Position numbers and translations under genes: made by a program
Notes under the pieces: model-generated
Told to the model about the DNA's origin: nothing
What the model saw: the letters and a program-made list of their open reading frames with translations, nothing else
The model's database searches: none
In this document: piece after piece, positions 1 through 10,770 of the stretch
Position numbering within the stretch: the first letter of the stretch is position 1
How the letters are laid out: every line of letters starts with the position of its first letter
Assembly (NCBI RefSeq): GCF_036588685.1
Contig: NC_086380.1
Coordinates: forward strand, 35,292,692-35,356,691
Direction: 5' to 3'
DNA: 64,000 nucleotides
Source of the DNA: Mytilus trossulus
Lineage: Eukaryota > Mollusca > Bivalvia > Mytilida > Mytilidae

Positions 1-179
1 ATAGTCATCAAATTTTTAATTATTTTATAGTGAGAAAACATTATCTATATAGCGGAAAGCAAAGTTTAAGGATATTAATAACTTCTTATCTTTCTTCCTG
101 AGAAGTTCCTTTATGAAATCAGCATAAACAGGCATAAAACACTATATGCATGCAGTGCACTTTCATAAGTTATTATTTG

Positions 180-345
180 GATTCCATGTGTGTACCAATT
201 TTTTGAATTGGTCAAAAGATGTTTCCGTTCGACAATGCCGGGTTGGGCAGCTCATTCCAGATCATTTTTGTCAGTGCAGTATTATATAGCGAAACGATTT
301 AAACCGTACCTAGTAGTTCTGACTTTCGGTAGTACTGCTGTTTGC
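180..345 (-). mobile_element. LINE-like reverse transcriptase C-terminal relic
   Basis: On the minus strand this stretch reads a segment with a Trp-Asn-Glu-Leu-Pro core followed, after a change of frame, by Ser-Phe-Asp-Gln-Phe-Lys-Lys-Leu. That order (WN-x-LP, then a SF-xx-FK-xx-L motif) is typical of the extreme C-terminus of non-LTR retrotransposon reverse transcriptases. The frameshift and the short length say that it is dead debris. The assignment rests on motif resemblance only. Confidence 0.35.
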
Positions 346-362
346 TGTCATCTTAAATCAAA

Positions 363-600
363 TTAGAACGTTGGTTTTCCCGTTTGAATGGTTTTATCCG
401 TCTTGTAATTTTGGGGCCCTTTCAATGATAGCTTGTTGTTCGGTGTGAAACAAGGCTCCGTGTTGAAGGCCATAGTTAGCTTGGACTTTTTGTCAAGTTG
501 AACTAGATTAAAAGTAACTGTTGCAATAGTGGGTACTCTTCTTATTTTTAAAGAAGGTAATTTTGATTTTTCTAGCAGTTTTTCATATGAACTATCCGTA
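363..600 (-). repeat. Interspersed repeat, family A (partial)
   Basis: The reverse complement matches, block for block, the repeat at 17758-17960 (shared words include GGCCTTCAACACGGAGCC and AACGGGAAAACCAACG). The family recurs at least ten times in this window, in both orientations. The 82-residue open frame that runs through it is repeat-derived, so I do not call a gene. From about 600 to 889 I see only AT-rich upstream sequence of the next gene with no clear promoter element. Confidence 0.6.
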
Positions 601-925
601 ATAATCTTCAAAGATGAATCTAAGACCTCTCAGGCTTTTTTATTTATTTTTTATTTCAAAAGAATTTTTTTTATGTTTACAGTAGCTTGTTCAATTATCA
701 TTATTTATCCATTCGTTTGGGAGTATTTCATTTAATTTTCTTAGTACCATGTGTTTGTAAATAAATATTCTTATATATACATGATATATGTAATCATATT
801 CTCTGATTTTAAGCGAAAGTCAAGTTTTTCAAAAAAAGATTTTCGTCCTTTGTGTTATCAACCGTTTTAAAGTTACTAAATTATTTTAGATGTATTATGG
901 TCATGTGACAACTGATTCGTACAAA

Positions 926-1051
926 ATGGCAACCCGACGCCTTGGGAATTTGTGTGCTGATAAAACTGTATTTTTCTTATGTGACATGCAAGAGCGATTT
1001 CGTAATGCCATCAAATATTTTCCAGAAATAACAGAAGTAGCATCAAGGCTT
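926..1051 (+). CDS. ISOC1: ISOC1-like exon 1
   Basis: Residues 1-42, from ATG to a CTT|GTAAGT donor. It holds the predicted catalytic Asp20 in the LCDMQ motif. The open frame continues past the donor into intron sequence rich in A, which is not coding. Confidence 0.93.
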
Positions 1052-4000
1052 GTAAGTGTTTCTAAAAAAAAAAAACCAAGATATACCCAGGATCACTCTG
1101 ATTCAAACAAAAAATTCTCTAAATCTGACATGATCAAGATGCTTGCTTTCTTGATTGACAACATATATTTCTGTGTCATTTTGGTCTCTAGTGGACAGTT
1201 GTCTCATTGGCAATCATACCACATCTTCTTTTATTATATATATATCTTCCGGTATTCAACATGTTCACCATGTTCACATGTCTTTTTATCAATTTAAAAC
1301 ATTTTATATCTTGAAACATAGAACTTAATAATCAGTGCCAAATATGGCCCTTACAAAACTTACTCCCTTAATTGGGTATCATTCAGCTGAAAAAGAACTT
1401 ACCAATAACAAAATTTAACAAAATATATGACAAAGAAATCAAAGAAGTTTCTACATTAGACATGTTAGACATGTTAGATGCAAATTACGAACTGTATAAC
1501 AACATGAACTCATTAATTTCATTAACATGCATGCACAAGAAAACCATTACTGCTGATATTATCTGAAGATTAAATCAGTTGTTACGTACAGTACATTCTC
1601 CCTTAGTTATGCATCTATTATATATGTTGTAGGCACTTGTAACTTATTTTTTACTATTTATTTCAGGTACAAGCTTCAAAGCTCCTAAATATTCCTTTGA
1701 TAGTGACTGAACAGGTATAATACACATTTATTTCATATCAGTTGAGAATTAGCTTCTCTTATTGGATAAATAGGGGTCACATGATATTCATTATTCCTCA
1801 GTAATAAATTCCATCAGTCATTAACAGAACATAATGGACTGGAAAATGTTAATGGCTTTCTCCATGATAATGACCGATGGGGCGTGTTTTCAGTCTGTTA
1901 ATGACCGCTGGGGCGTGGTTTCTCTGTTTGGAGATATATTCTTTCAATAAAACTTTTCCCCGTTCTTAATATTACAAATGTATATTTAAGTTGTTGAATT
2001 GTTTGCCATATATGTTTTGGTAAATTATATAGAACTTGATTTAGTATTCATATAGTAATACTGAAAAAATTGAACTAAAATGAATAGCAGTGTTACTTAA
2101 CGATTGTTCTTCACTCTTTGCCATAGAAATCGTACAACTTCTAGAATTGCTTTGGAAATTTTTAATTTTTGAGAATTTTCAAAAACATGGCTCCTCACAG
2201 TTTGAAAGCCAGTGACATTGAAGAGCTACTTCTGGTAGTTCCGGGGGAAAGGGGACATAATCTAAAACTTTTGAGGTGGCCCTGTATCCAGCGTGTAAAC
2301 AAAAACATAGCCTGTCAATGAAATATTTATAATAGTTCTTGAACCTTGGGCTCAGTCATTATCACTATCTTAGTCAATACCACCATCATGACCATGACCA
2401 CTGTCCTGTGGGCAGTCCATACATGTATATCATGATATAAATGACCAGTTATTCAAGAACTATTATGTAAATATAATATGTTATGTGATAATATTTGAAC
2501 ATAGCAAAAGTTTGATTTAACACTATAATATAAAGAGTACTGGTAATAAAAAAAAAGAACAAGAAAATTAAGACAAAAAATAAAGTTACACAAGTAATGT
2601 TGAAAATGAAACGTAATTTTTTCGTACTAAGTTGACAGGTTTTTCTTGTTATTTGGTGGAGCATCTATACACTTTATTTAGAAAATTATTATTGGTCAAA
2701 GAAGTTGATTTACAGATTTCCTAGGCATTTCAACTTAAACAGAGTCTATTCACAGCATGTGTGTTTTCAACTCCAATTTAAATATCTTGATTATGAATGA
2801 CTCCCAGTTTTCCCCCTGGTTATCATAGTTCTCCTTCGATAATCCAGTTTCTTTGAATAACAAAAGTGGGAAAACATTATTTAAATTTAGATTAAAGCTG
2901 TTATTTTGAATTTCATCAGCAAAAATCTTAGATCAGTGTTAAAGAGCATTAATCATTGTACGCAGCCTATTGTTTAAGAATCACTTAAATTTGTAAAATT
3001 GTAAATATAATGCACATTTCAGTATCCAAAAGGACTAGGAAGCACTGTAACAGAATTAGATATTTCACATGCGGCAGGAACATTTCCAAAAACCAAGTTT
3101 AGTATGGTTTTACCAGAGGTAGAGACCCAACTACAGAGCTTATGTTCTAACGATGTTCAACATATTGTACTGTTTGGTATTGAGGTAACTTTTATTAAAT
3201 CTTTCCATAAGTTACTTTTCATCACATTCTATGAACTTTCTTCATAAAAGAGGGACGAAAGATACCAGAGGGACAGTCAAGCTCATAAATCGAAAATAAA
3301 CTGAACACCTGGCTAAAAATGAAAAAGACAAACAGACAAACAGTAGAACACATGACACAACATAGAAAACTCTAAAATAAGCAACAAGAACCCCACCAAA
3401 AATTAGGGGTGATCTCAGGTGCTCCGGATGGGTAAACAGATCCTGGTTCACATGTGTCACCCATCATGTTGCTTATGTTACCAGTTATTTTTCATTATTA
3501 AAAGTGACTGTTTAGTTATTTATTTTCAAAAACTGTTTTGAAGAATTTATACCAAAAAGTATTATTGTGTTGTAGCATGTTAAATTTTAGCAGGCATATA
3601 ATTTATTTGTCATAGCTAGATCGTGTGTTTATTTTTTTCTCCACTATAATTTCAAAATTCCTTGTCAAAATGAGTAATATTTATAATATAGCTTGATACT
3701 ATCCTATATATTGTCAGTTATTTACTAAAAATCCAGGAAAAAAAGTACCAGAAAAACAGGGGAGATAATTTGATATTTTCTTTTAATGTTTGAGGATAAT
3801 GAACACATTTCCTTATTTATTGGGATACTTGACAGATTTTATGTCCCAATTATGGGTCTGTTTTTCTGTTAGTTTGTTTGTTTAATCACCTGTATGTCTG
3901 TCTCTCTTCAGGTTAAAGTTTCTGGTCAATTAAGGTAGTTGAAATCCAATCAACTTCAAAATTAGTACACATGTTCACTTAAGCTATACCATGATCTTTC

Positions 4001-7000
4001 TAATTTTATGCCACAATAGAGTATTGACCCCAATTTCATGGTCCACTGAATATAAGAAATAATAGTGAGAGTGGGGCATCCATGCAATATGGTCACATTC
4101 TTGATTTATACTGCTTTTTTTGGTAACTCATTTGATGTTTATATAAATATTGAGAAAACAATTGTATAGATTTTCTATTTTGAACTGACTAGATAGCAAA
4201 ACTGGTAGCTATGTAAGCATCTTCACTGACTTATGGCCCAGCAAAAATCACATATCATCTTTGAAGAAGTTCACAGTTTTTGATCATACATTTAAAACTT
4301 TAAGAATGATTCAAATTTTCATTTTTTCTTTAAAACTTGAATAATTGTGGCAGATTTAGGGGTTGGGGTAATTGATTTATGATCCCCAAAAGTTTTTAAG
4401 TAATTTTGTTCACTCAAACTTGGGGTATTATATTCAATTGTCAGGATTATGCCTCACTATATACATGTATATAAATACTCACAATTTTAATCTTTTTGTT
4501 TTTCTGAACATTTTTAGACCCATGTATGTGTCCAACAGACAGTGATAGATCTCCTGAACAAAAATTATGAAGTGCATATAGTGGCAGACGCCTGTTCATC
4601 AAGATCACAAACAGACAGAGTATTTGCATTAGAGGTAGGTTTTTTCTTTGAAGCCATCTCATGACCCAATCACTATGTTCCAAAGCTTTCCTGTCAATGA
4701 GTTTGTGCTTATAGAAATGTACCAATAGAGATTTCGACCCTACATATAGAAAATATGAAAATTAAATTACTTCCTTTAACATGTTTAAGACCTTACTTTA
4801 TTTGACTATTATTTTAAAATAAATAATAGAAATAAATTGGTAAATGCAAAAATTATAATGAATATTACAGCTACAAAAATATCTATTGATTGAAATCACT
4901 ATATTATTATCATCATGATCATGAAGAATATTGATATAGATTTCTGACCAAATAATTAATTACATTAGATGTAAGATTCATTATAATAAATTATTCTGAT
5001 TGGCTAATTGCACATCACGTGTTATTCATTCAGAAATTAGCATCACTTAAAACTTATCATCCATGATAACAATAAAGTGCACAGGTGAATTAAATGATAA
5101 AAAAAAATCCTGTTGTCATGATCATAGCTAAAAAATGTAATTATAAGTATTGAATGCTTCTTTTTGTAACTTCATAGGGTTGTAAAAGCGTTGACCTTGC
5201 ACACATTTTTGTCGAGCCTGCAACTTTTGTTGCAGAAAGCTCAACATAGGGATAGTGATCCGGCAGCGGCGTTGGCGGCGTTGGCTTACTTCTTAATAGG
5301 TTTATATTTTAGAAGGTGGAAGACCTGGATGCTTCATTCTTTGTATATAGATGCCTCATGTTAAGAAGTTTCTGTCAGTCAGATGTCCAATGTCCTTGAC
5401 CTCATTTTCATGGTTCAGTGACCACTTGAAAAAAAAGTTCAGAATTTTTGTAATGTTGAATTCTCCCTTATTATAAGTAATAGGATTTATATATTTGGTA
5501 TGTGCGTACCTTGCAAGGTCCTCATGCCCGTCAGACAGTTTTCACTTGACCTTGACCTCATTTCATGGATCAGTAAAAAAGGTTAAGTTTTGGTGGTCAA
5601 GTCCATATCTCAGATACTATAAGCAATAGGGCTATTATATTTGGTGTATGGAAGGATTGTAAGGTGTACATGTCCAACTGGCAGGTGTCATCTGACCTTG
5701 ACCTCATTTTTATGGTTCAGTGGTTATAGTTAAGTTTTTGTGTTTTGGTCTGTTTTTCTCATACTTTATGCAATAGATCTACTATATTTGTTGTATAGAA
5801 TGATTGTAAGATGTACATGTCTAGCAGGCAGATGTCATCTAACCGTGACCTCATTTTCATGGTTCAGTGGTCAAAGTTATGTTTTTGAGTTTTGGTCTTT
5901 TTATCTAATATTATATGCCAAAGGTCAACTATATTTGGTGTATGGAAATATATTATGATTTATATGTCAGTCCTGCAGGTTTTATTTGACCATGACCTCA
6001 ATTTCATGGTCCATTGCACAGTGTTAAGTTTTTGTGTTTTGGTCTATTTTTCTTAAACTATAAGTAATAGGTCAACTATATTTGTTGTATGGATGCATTG
6101 TTAGCTGAATATGTCTGTCTAGAATGGTTCATCTGACCTTGACCTCATTTTCATGGTTCATTTGGCTTTGTTTAGCTATCTTGGTTAATGTTAAGTTTAT
6201 GTGAAAGTTGTTATAAAGCTTTATATTCAGGACTATCAACATAATATCAATGATTATTAAACAAGGCGAGACATTTCAGTGTGTGCACTCTTGTTAGAAT
6301 GAAGCGCTTCCACACTTCATACAAAATGTACTTCAGTCAAGGCTTTTACACCCCAATGAAGTTACAAAAAGAAGCATTCAATTCTTAATTATTACCTTAA
6401 ATTTATATAACCTTGAATAGAATTATGAAATCCTGTAAACAGTGTACATGATTTACAAGACAGAATCTTTAAAAATGCCAATATGACTGACATCATCATT
6501 GGGCTCATTGAAACTGTGATTTCTTGTCATGATAATGCTTTTTTGGGGGGTACTTTTGAGTTTTACAGCTCTTCAATGTTTGAATTAGGTTTGAAAAATA
6601 CTTTGGCCTTGACCATCATTGTAGAAACATTAGTTGTCCAAATAAACATCTGGTGCACTGATATGATACCTGTTTGTTTTAGGGTGATAGTTATTGTCTT
6701 TAAATGATTAGTTTTCATCAATTTTAGCATAAAGAGATTTATCTATATATGTCAATGATAATGTGACTGAAAAAAATAATCATTTTGCCTGAATTTAGTT
6801 TTTTTTAATGCACTCTGGAACCCTTCACATTCTGTTTTACCAAAATAAATGCCATTTTCAGATTATCAGTTTAAGATATGTTTCAGCTAGGTTCTAATAA
6901 GTAGGTCACATGTATTATTTTTTTTATAGATTTTACCATAAAAAAAACTTGAAACTTAAAAGTGTCTCACCTTATTTAATATTATTTTTTTACCTTAATA

Positions 7001-8769
7001 TTTAGGGCTATGATTAATACGATAGAAAGTTACACCAGAATGACCTATTAACCCAAAGACCACATATAAAAAAGAAGATGTGGTATGGTGCCATTGAGAC
7101 AACTCTCCGCAAGAGACTAAAATGACACAGAAATTAACAACTTTATGTCAATGTATGGCCTTCAACAATGAGCAAAGCCCATACCCCATAGTCAGCTGCA
7201 TCTATAAAAGGCCCCGAAATGACAATGTAAAACAATTCAAATGAGAGACAACTAACAACCTTATTTATATAAAACTAGAGGCTCTAAAGAGCATGTGTCG
7301 CTCACCTTGGTATATGTGAATATTAAACATAAGAAGCAGATAGATACATGACAAAATTTTGTTTTGGTGATGGTGATGTGTTTGTACATCTTACTTAACT
7401 GAACAGTCTTACTGCTTACAATTATCTCTATCTATTATGAACTTGGCCCAGTAGTTTCAGTGGAAAATGTTAGTAACATTTTTGGTGATGGTGATGTGTT
7501 TGTACATCTTACTTAACTGAACAGTCTTACTGCTTACAATTATCTCTATCTATTATGAACTTGGCCCAGTAGTTTCAGTGGAAAATGTTAGTAACAATTT
7601 ACAAATTTTATGAAAATTGTTAAAAATTGACTATAAAGGAAAATAACTGCTAAAGTGGTCAACTGACCATTTCAGTCATGTTGACTTATTTGTGAATCTT
7701 ACTTTTCTGAACATTATTGCTTTTTACAGGTTATCTCTAGCTATAACAGTATTCAAGATAATAACCAAAAACAGCAAAATTTCCTTAAAATTACCAATTT
7801 AGGGGCAGATAGATCTTGACCTGATAAACAATTTTACTCCAGTCAGATTTGCTCTAAATGCTTTGGTTTTTGATGCCAAAAACCGCATTTTACCCCTATG
7901 TTCTATTTTAAGCCAAGGCGGCCATCTTGGTTGGTTGACTGGGTCAGTGGACACATTTTTTAAACTAGATACCCCAATGATAATTGTGGCCAAGTTTTGT
8001 AAAATTTGGCCTGGTAGTTTCAGAGGAGAAGATTTTTGTAAAAGTTAACGACGACGGATGCAGGACAACGTTGCTGGACACCTGACGCCAAGTGATGGGA
8101 AAAGCTCACTTAGTTGAGCTAAAAAATGAATGAAAAACAAATATGTAACACATTAACAAACGACAACCACTGAATTACAGGCTCCTTTTGAAAAAAAACC
8201 TCGGTTATTTCTTCATAAAAGTTGAAACAATTACTCCTCATTCAATATCAAGCCAAAAGTTTTTTTTTAAAAGAGGGATCCATATGCTCGTTTTTAGGTA
8301 ATGGTTAAATCTAGATAAAAATCACCTATCCTGATATTTCAGTTTGATGTCTCGAAGAATAATATTTTACAGCAGCAATTAAATTGTTGATAAAAAGAAC
8401 AAATCCTACTATTATAAACAGATATATCATGTTAAGGAGGGATATTTGTCGAGAGAATGTTAAATTTTGAGAGCCAATATGTTTTTAAAACCTTATTCAG
8501 ATATTTGGGCGATTAGGAACCTCTATAGTCCATCTTGTTTTCATCCTATATATTTTCTGAGCTTCAATTGCATAATTGTATACTTTGTTGTATTTGTGAC
8601 CTGTTACCTGTTTGTTTATTTCCAGAGATTTCGTCACATGGGTGCTACAGTAACAACCAGCGAGGCTGTACTACTACAGTTAATAGGAGATAAAGATCAT
8701 CCACAGTTTAAAGCTATCCAGGGTCTTATAATGAAAAGCGCTCCTGATACAGGACTAGTAAAACTTTAA
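926..8769 (+). CDS. ISOC1: Isochorismatase domain-containing protein, ISOC1-like (5 exons)
   Basis: The joined exons 926-1051, 1667-1714, 3023-3184, 4518-4634 and 8626-8769 give a 198-residue protein. All introns are phase 0 and GT-AG. Family motifs run in order: LCDMQERFR (about 18-26), [13 protein letters not shown] (55-67), [13 protein letters not shown] (80-92), FGIETHVC (109-116), VADACSSRS (about 131-139) and [10 protein letters not shown]. The cysteine-hydrolase triad is visible as Asp20, Lys81 and Cys116. Human ISOC1 has a further N-terminal extension of roughly 95 residues that is absent here, so this is the bare catalytic domain; the wording of the motifs is closer to ISOC1 than to ISOC2. 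The start at 926 has A at -3 and G at +4; an in-frame ATG at 890 is less favoured. The animal substrate is unknown; isochorismate hydrolysis should not be assumed. The last intron (about 4 kb) is packed with repeats. Confidence 0.93.
1185..1250 (-). repeat. Family A repeat end (intron 1)
   Basis: Reverse complement of the family A head: it contains the reverse of the words TGGTATGATTGCCAATGAGAC and ACAACTGTCC type, as at 51505-51580. The rest of intron 1 (1250-1666) shows nothing I recognise. Confidence 0.55.
1667..1714 (+). CDS. ISOC1: ISOC1-like exon 2
   Basis: Residues 43-58, flanked by a TTTCAG acceptor and a CAG|GTATAA donor. It encodes the IPLIVTEQ stretch of the isochorismatase fold. 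The following intron (1715-3022) has no recognised gene; near 1865-1925 a short stretch with TAATGACCG and GGGGCGTG is present twice. Confidence 0.92.
3023..3184 (+). CDS. ISOC1: ISOC1-like exon 3
   Basis: Residues 59-112, bounded by a TTTCAG acceptor and a GAG|GTAACT donor. It holds YPKGLGSTV and the predicted catalytic Lys81 in PKTKFSMV. Confidence 0.93.
3247..3480 (+). repeat. Interspersed repeat, family C (intron 3)
   Basis: Closely matches 24727-24960 and 61205-61440 in the same orientation and 54540-54960 in reverse. Shared words include CGAAAGATACCAGAGGGACA, CATGACACAACATAGAAAAC and GGTGATCTCAGGTGCTCCGG. The rest of intron 3 (3480-4517) shows nothing recognisable. Confidence 0.8.
4518..4634 (+). 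CDS. ISOC1: ISOC1-like exon 4
   Basis: Residues 113-151, from a TTTTTAG acceptor to a GAG|GTAGGT donor. It starts with THVCVQQT, which carries the predicted nucleophile Cys116, and runs through [13 protein letters not shown]. Confidence 0.93.
5137..6395. mobile_element. Inverted-repeat (TIR) element with nested insertion
   Basis: The segment 5137-5195 and the reverse complement of 6336-6395 match over nearly 60 bases (shared TTGAATGCTTCTTTTTGTAA and a TTGTAAAAGC-type stretch). These arms look like terminal inverted repeats. Between them lies the separate repeat at 5211-6296, which also occurs at 52036-53116 without these arms, so I infer a nested insertion. No transposase is visible. Confidence 0.6.
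5211..6296 (+). repeat. 1.08-kb repeat with about six internal ~148-bp units, copy 1
   Basis: It begins with a hairpin (GTCGAGC...GCTCGAC around an inner TGCAAC/GTTGCA stem) and ends at GTGTGCACTCTTGTT. Inside, the phrase TGACCTTGACCTCATTT (sometimes varied) and CATGGTTCAGTGG recur near 5392, 5541, 5692, 5838, 5988 and 6133, about 148 bases apart. The copy at 52036-53116 has the same ends and unit order. The open frames inside are not protein-like. Confidence 0.8.
7070..7275 (+). repeat. Family A repeat (intron 4)
   Basis: Full-looking copy: head AGATGTGGTATGGTGCCATT, then GAGACAACTCTCC, then the ATGGCCTTCAACAATGAGC body. Between 6400 and 7070 I see no gene or clear repeat. Confidence 0.75.
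7276..8122 (+). repeat. Family F repeat with hairpin ends (intron 4)
   Basis: Starts at CTAGAGGCTCTAAAGAGC and ends at AGCTCACTTAGTTGAGCT, both able to fold into small hairpins. The same two ends occur in reverse at 13434 and 10771. The body has recurring phrases such as TTGGCCACAATTATCA in reverse and AAGGCGGCCATCTTGGTTGG. It contains a 118-bp direct tandem duplication (7363-7480 and 7481-7594). Confidence 0.7.
7363..7594 (+). repeat. 118-bp tandem duplication
   Basis: The stretch beginning TTTGGTGATGGTGATGTG at 7363 restarts at 7481 and runs nearly without change through GGAAAATGTTAGTAACA. The near identity points to a recent event within the family F copy. Confidence 0.9.
8626..8769 (+). 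CDS. ISOC1: ISOC1-like exon 5 (terminal)
   Basis: Residues 152-198 and the TAA stop. The acceptor is TTTCCAG at 8625. The exon encodes [19 protein letters not shown] and the C-terminal helix ending GLVKL. The open frame extends upstream to 8467 but that part is intronic. From 8770 to about 9370 lies probable 3' untranslated and intergenic sequence with no gene. Confidence 0.93.
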   Translation, partial: RFRHMGATVTTSEAVLLQLIGDKDHPQFKAIQGLIMKSAPDTGLVKL

Positions 8770-9377
8770 CACTAAAACAAGGAACTTTTATATGTAAATA
8801 ATAATAATTATGTAGAAAAAAGTGTCATTCTGAACATTAATCATGTTTACCTTGTCTGTGAATAAGAACAATGCATCCTTTTGTTTCCATACTATTGTTA
8901 GTGATTTTATTACTTTTTTTGTGAAATGCATTTGTATAGTTTACTGCAGAGCAGTTGAACACAAATCAATGTATAAGCAACATATGTGTCACCAGCAGTA
9001 ATCATCGATTTCAAAAAGTTGCTGGCACAACAAAAAGTGAATTTTTCGACAGCACCACTTTTCACCTGCATATTGTGATGATCAAATTAACACACAAAGA
9101 GTGAGATAAAAGGTGTGAAGAGAGTATAATATAGACATCATCAATTCATATTTTGACAAATAACAACTTATAAAGTGTCTTTTTACTCAATTAGTGTAAT
9201 TCATTTCATGTGATAAATCATTTATAGTATATAGAATTGTTTTGGTAAATATAATTCATACAGTCACATACTTGTAAAATACTTATCTATACAAGCTATG
9301 CCATCATAGTTATAGTATGGAACACCATCACTGCCTTATAAGAAGAAACTACTATGACATGATGCAAATGTTGCCTA

Positions 9378-9518
9378 CATGATGTGAATTCTCCCTTATA
9401 TGATGTGAATTCTTCATTACATGATGTGAACTTCTTTACATGATGTGAATTTTTCTTTACATGATGTGAATTTTTCTTTACATGATGTGAACTCTTCATT
9501 ACATGATGTGAATTCTTC
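9378..9518. repeat. 21-bp minisatellite
   Basis: Six to seven imperfect copies of a 21-base unit built on CATGATGTGAATTCTTCATT. Since 21 is a multiple of three, the minus strand shows a false repetitive peptide (His-His-Val-Lys-Lys-Asn-Ser), which I do not call as a gene because it runs into a family D repeat. Confidence 0.85.
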
Positions 9519-9566
9519 AGAGTTGAAGGCTGTACTTTGAACTGTAATGGTTTACATTTTATACAT

Positions 9567-9780
9567 AAAAATAAAATTGAGAATGGAAATGGGGAATGTG
9601 TCAAAGAGACAACAACCCGACCAAAATAAAAAAACACAACAGCAGAAGGTCACCAACAGGTCTTCAATGTAGCGAGAAATTTCGCACCCGGAGGCGTCCT
9701 TCAGCTGGCCCCTAAACAAATATATACTAGTTCAGTGATAATGAACGCCATACTAATTTCCAAATTGTACTGTGCACAAT
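9567..9780 (+). repeat. Interspersed repeat, family D
   Basis: Matches 22492-22790 almost base for base (AATGGAAATGGGGAATGTGT, CAGCAGAAGGTCACCAACAG, CGCACCCGGAGGCGTCCTTC). Other copies are at 59238-59400 and, reversed, 60245-60580. A reversed family A end follows at about 9786-9845. From 9850 to 10184 there is a loosely repeated phrase around GTCAATGATA but no gene. Confidence 0.85.
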
Positions 9781-10184
9781 GTATTGTGACTTGGATGGAG
9801 AGTTGTCTCATTGGCACTCATACCACATCTTCTTATATCTACATAGAGGACACCCCCTCACCTCATGCATGGTCTATTGACTTTGGCTTTTAGCTTAGTT
9901 TATACATGGTAGTGTGTTATTAGGTCAGTTTATGGTTAACCACTAGTGATAGGTCAATGATATTTGGAATGCAGTTGTATTAGCTAATACTGGTCTTATT
10001 TCAAAGGAGAGTATTTGCCATGGCCACTTCATTTTATGGTTTATTTAAGGGGAACCAGTAATTTTAAGTCAATGATACTTGGTATGAAGTTGTATAACCA
10101 TTGGCACATCTCATTTCTGTGGTGAGTGTTTTGCCTTCTACCTTGAGCCAGGGTTCATCCACATTTAATATTTTGAATAACATA

Positions 10185-10398
10185 TACTGTAAATTCAGAA
10201 ATTATTGCAAGGTTTTTATTATTGCGAATAATGCGACAGAGTTGTTAACGCAATAATTTAAACTAGCATTTGGGAATATGTTAAATGAATTAAACAGGAT
10301 TTCCCTCAAATTCAGAAAAATTAAAATCTTAAAAATTTAAGTCTGAAATGACAAAATTGCAATAATAGATACACACAATAATTTCTGAATTTACAGTA
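10185..10398. mobile_element. MITE with TA target duplication
   Basis: Perfect terminal inverted repeats of about 21 bases, starting CTGTAAATTC at 10187 and ending GAATTTACAG at 10396, each flanked by TA. Length is 210 bp with no coding capacity. The TA flanks suggest a Tc1/mariner-type transposase in trans. Confidence 0.85.
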
Positions 10399-10770
10399 TG
10401 TTGACCATCAAATAAAGGGACTTAAAGGCATTACTTTCTTCTCCTGAAATATTATAAATAAATTACCTATGACATTTTATTCATATTAAATTGAAGCTGA
10501 TTATGTCTAAAATCGAATGAAATCGGATATGCCTTTTGAAGAAGATGAAAAAAATATTGTATGATATTTGACATTGCTAAAGCTGTCTTGTTTTTATTGT
10601 GTAGTTTGGTATATTTTGCCTCTTTTTTGTTGAGCCTGTGAGGAAAGGCACAGAAGCTAGGTGTAGCCATGTACATTTAAGTTTTGTCTGAGGTGAAAAA
10701 TTTCTTAGGAAATCAATCACAACTTAAACAAACCTTCATGAGATTTTGCAAAACTTGGACAGATGCTTTT

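Noticed and set aside
363-611. 82-residue minus-strand open frame ending in a lysine-rich tail
   Set aside because: Its sequence is a family A repeat seen many times in the window; the frame is incidental.
890-925. Upstream in-frame ATG of the ISOC1-like gene
   Set aside because: The added 12 residues have no counterpart that I recognise, and the ATG at 926 has the better context.
9296-9637. 113-residue minus-strand frame with a seven-residue repeat
   Set aside because: The periodicity comes from a 21-bp minisatellite, and the frame starts in a family D repeat.
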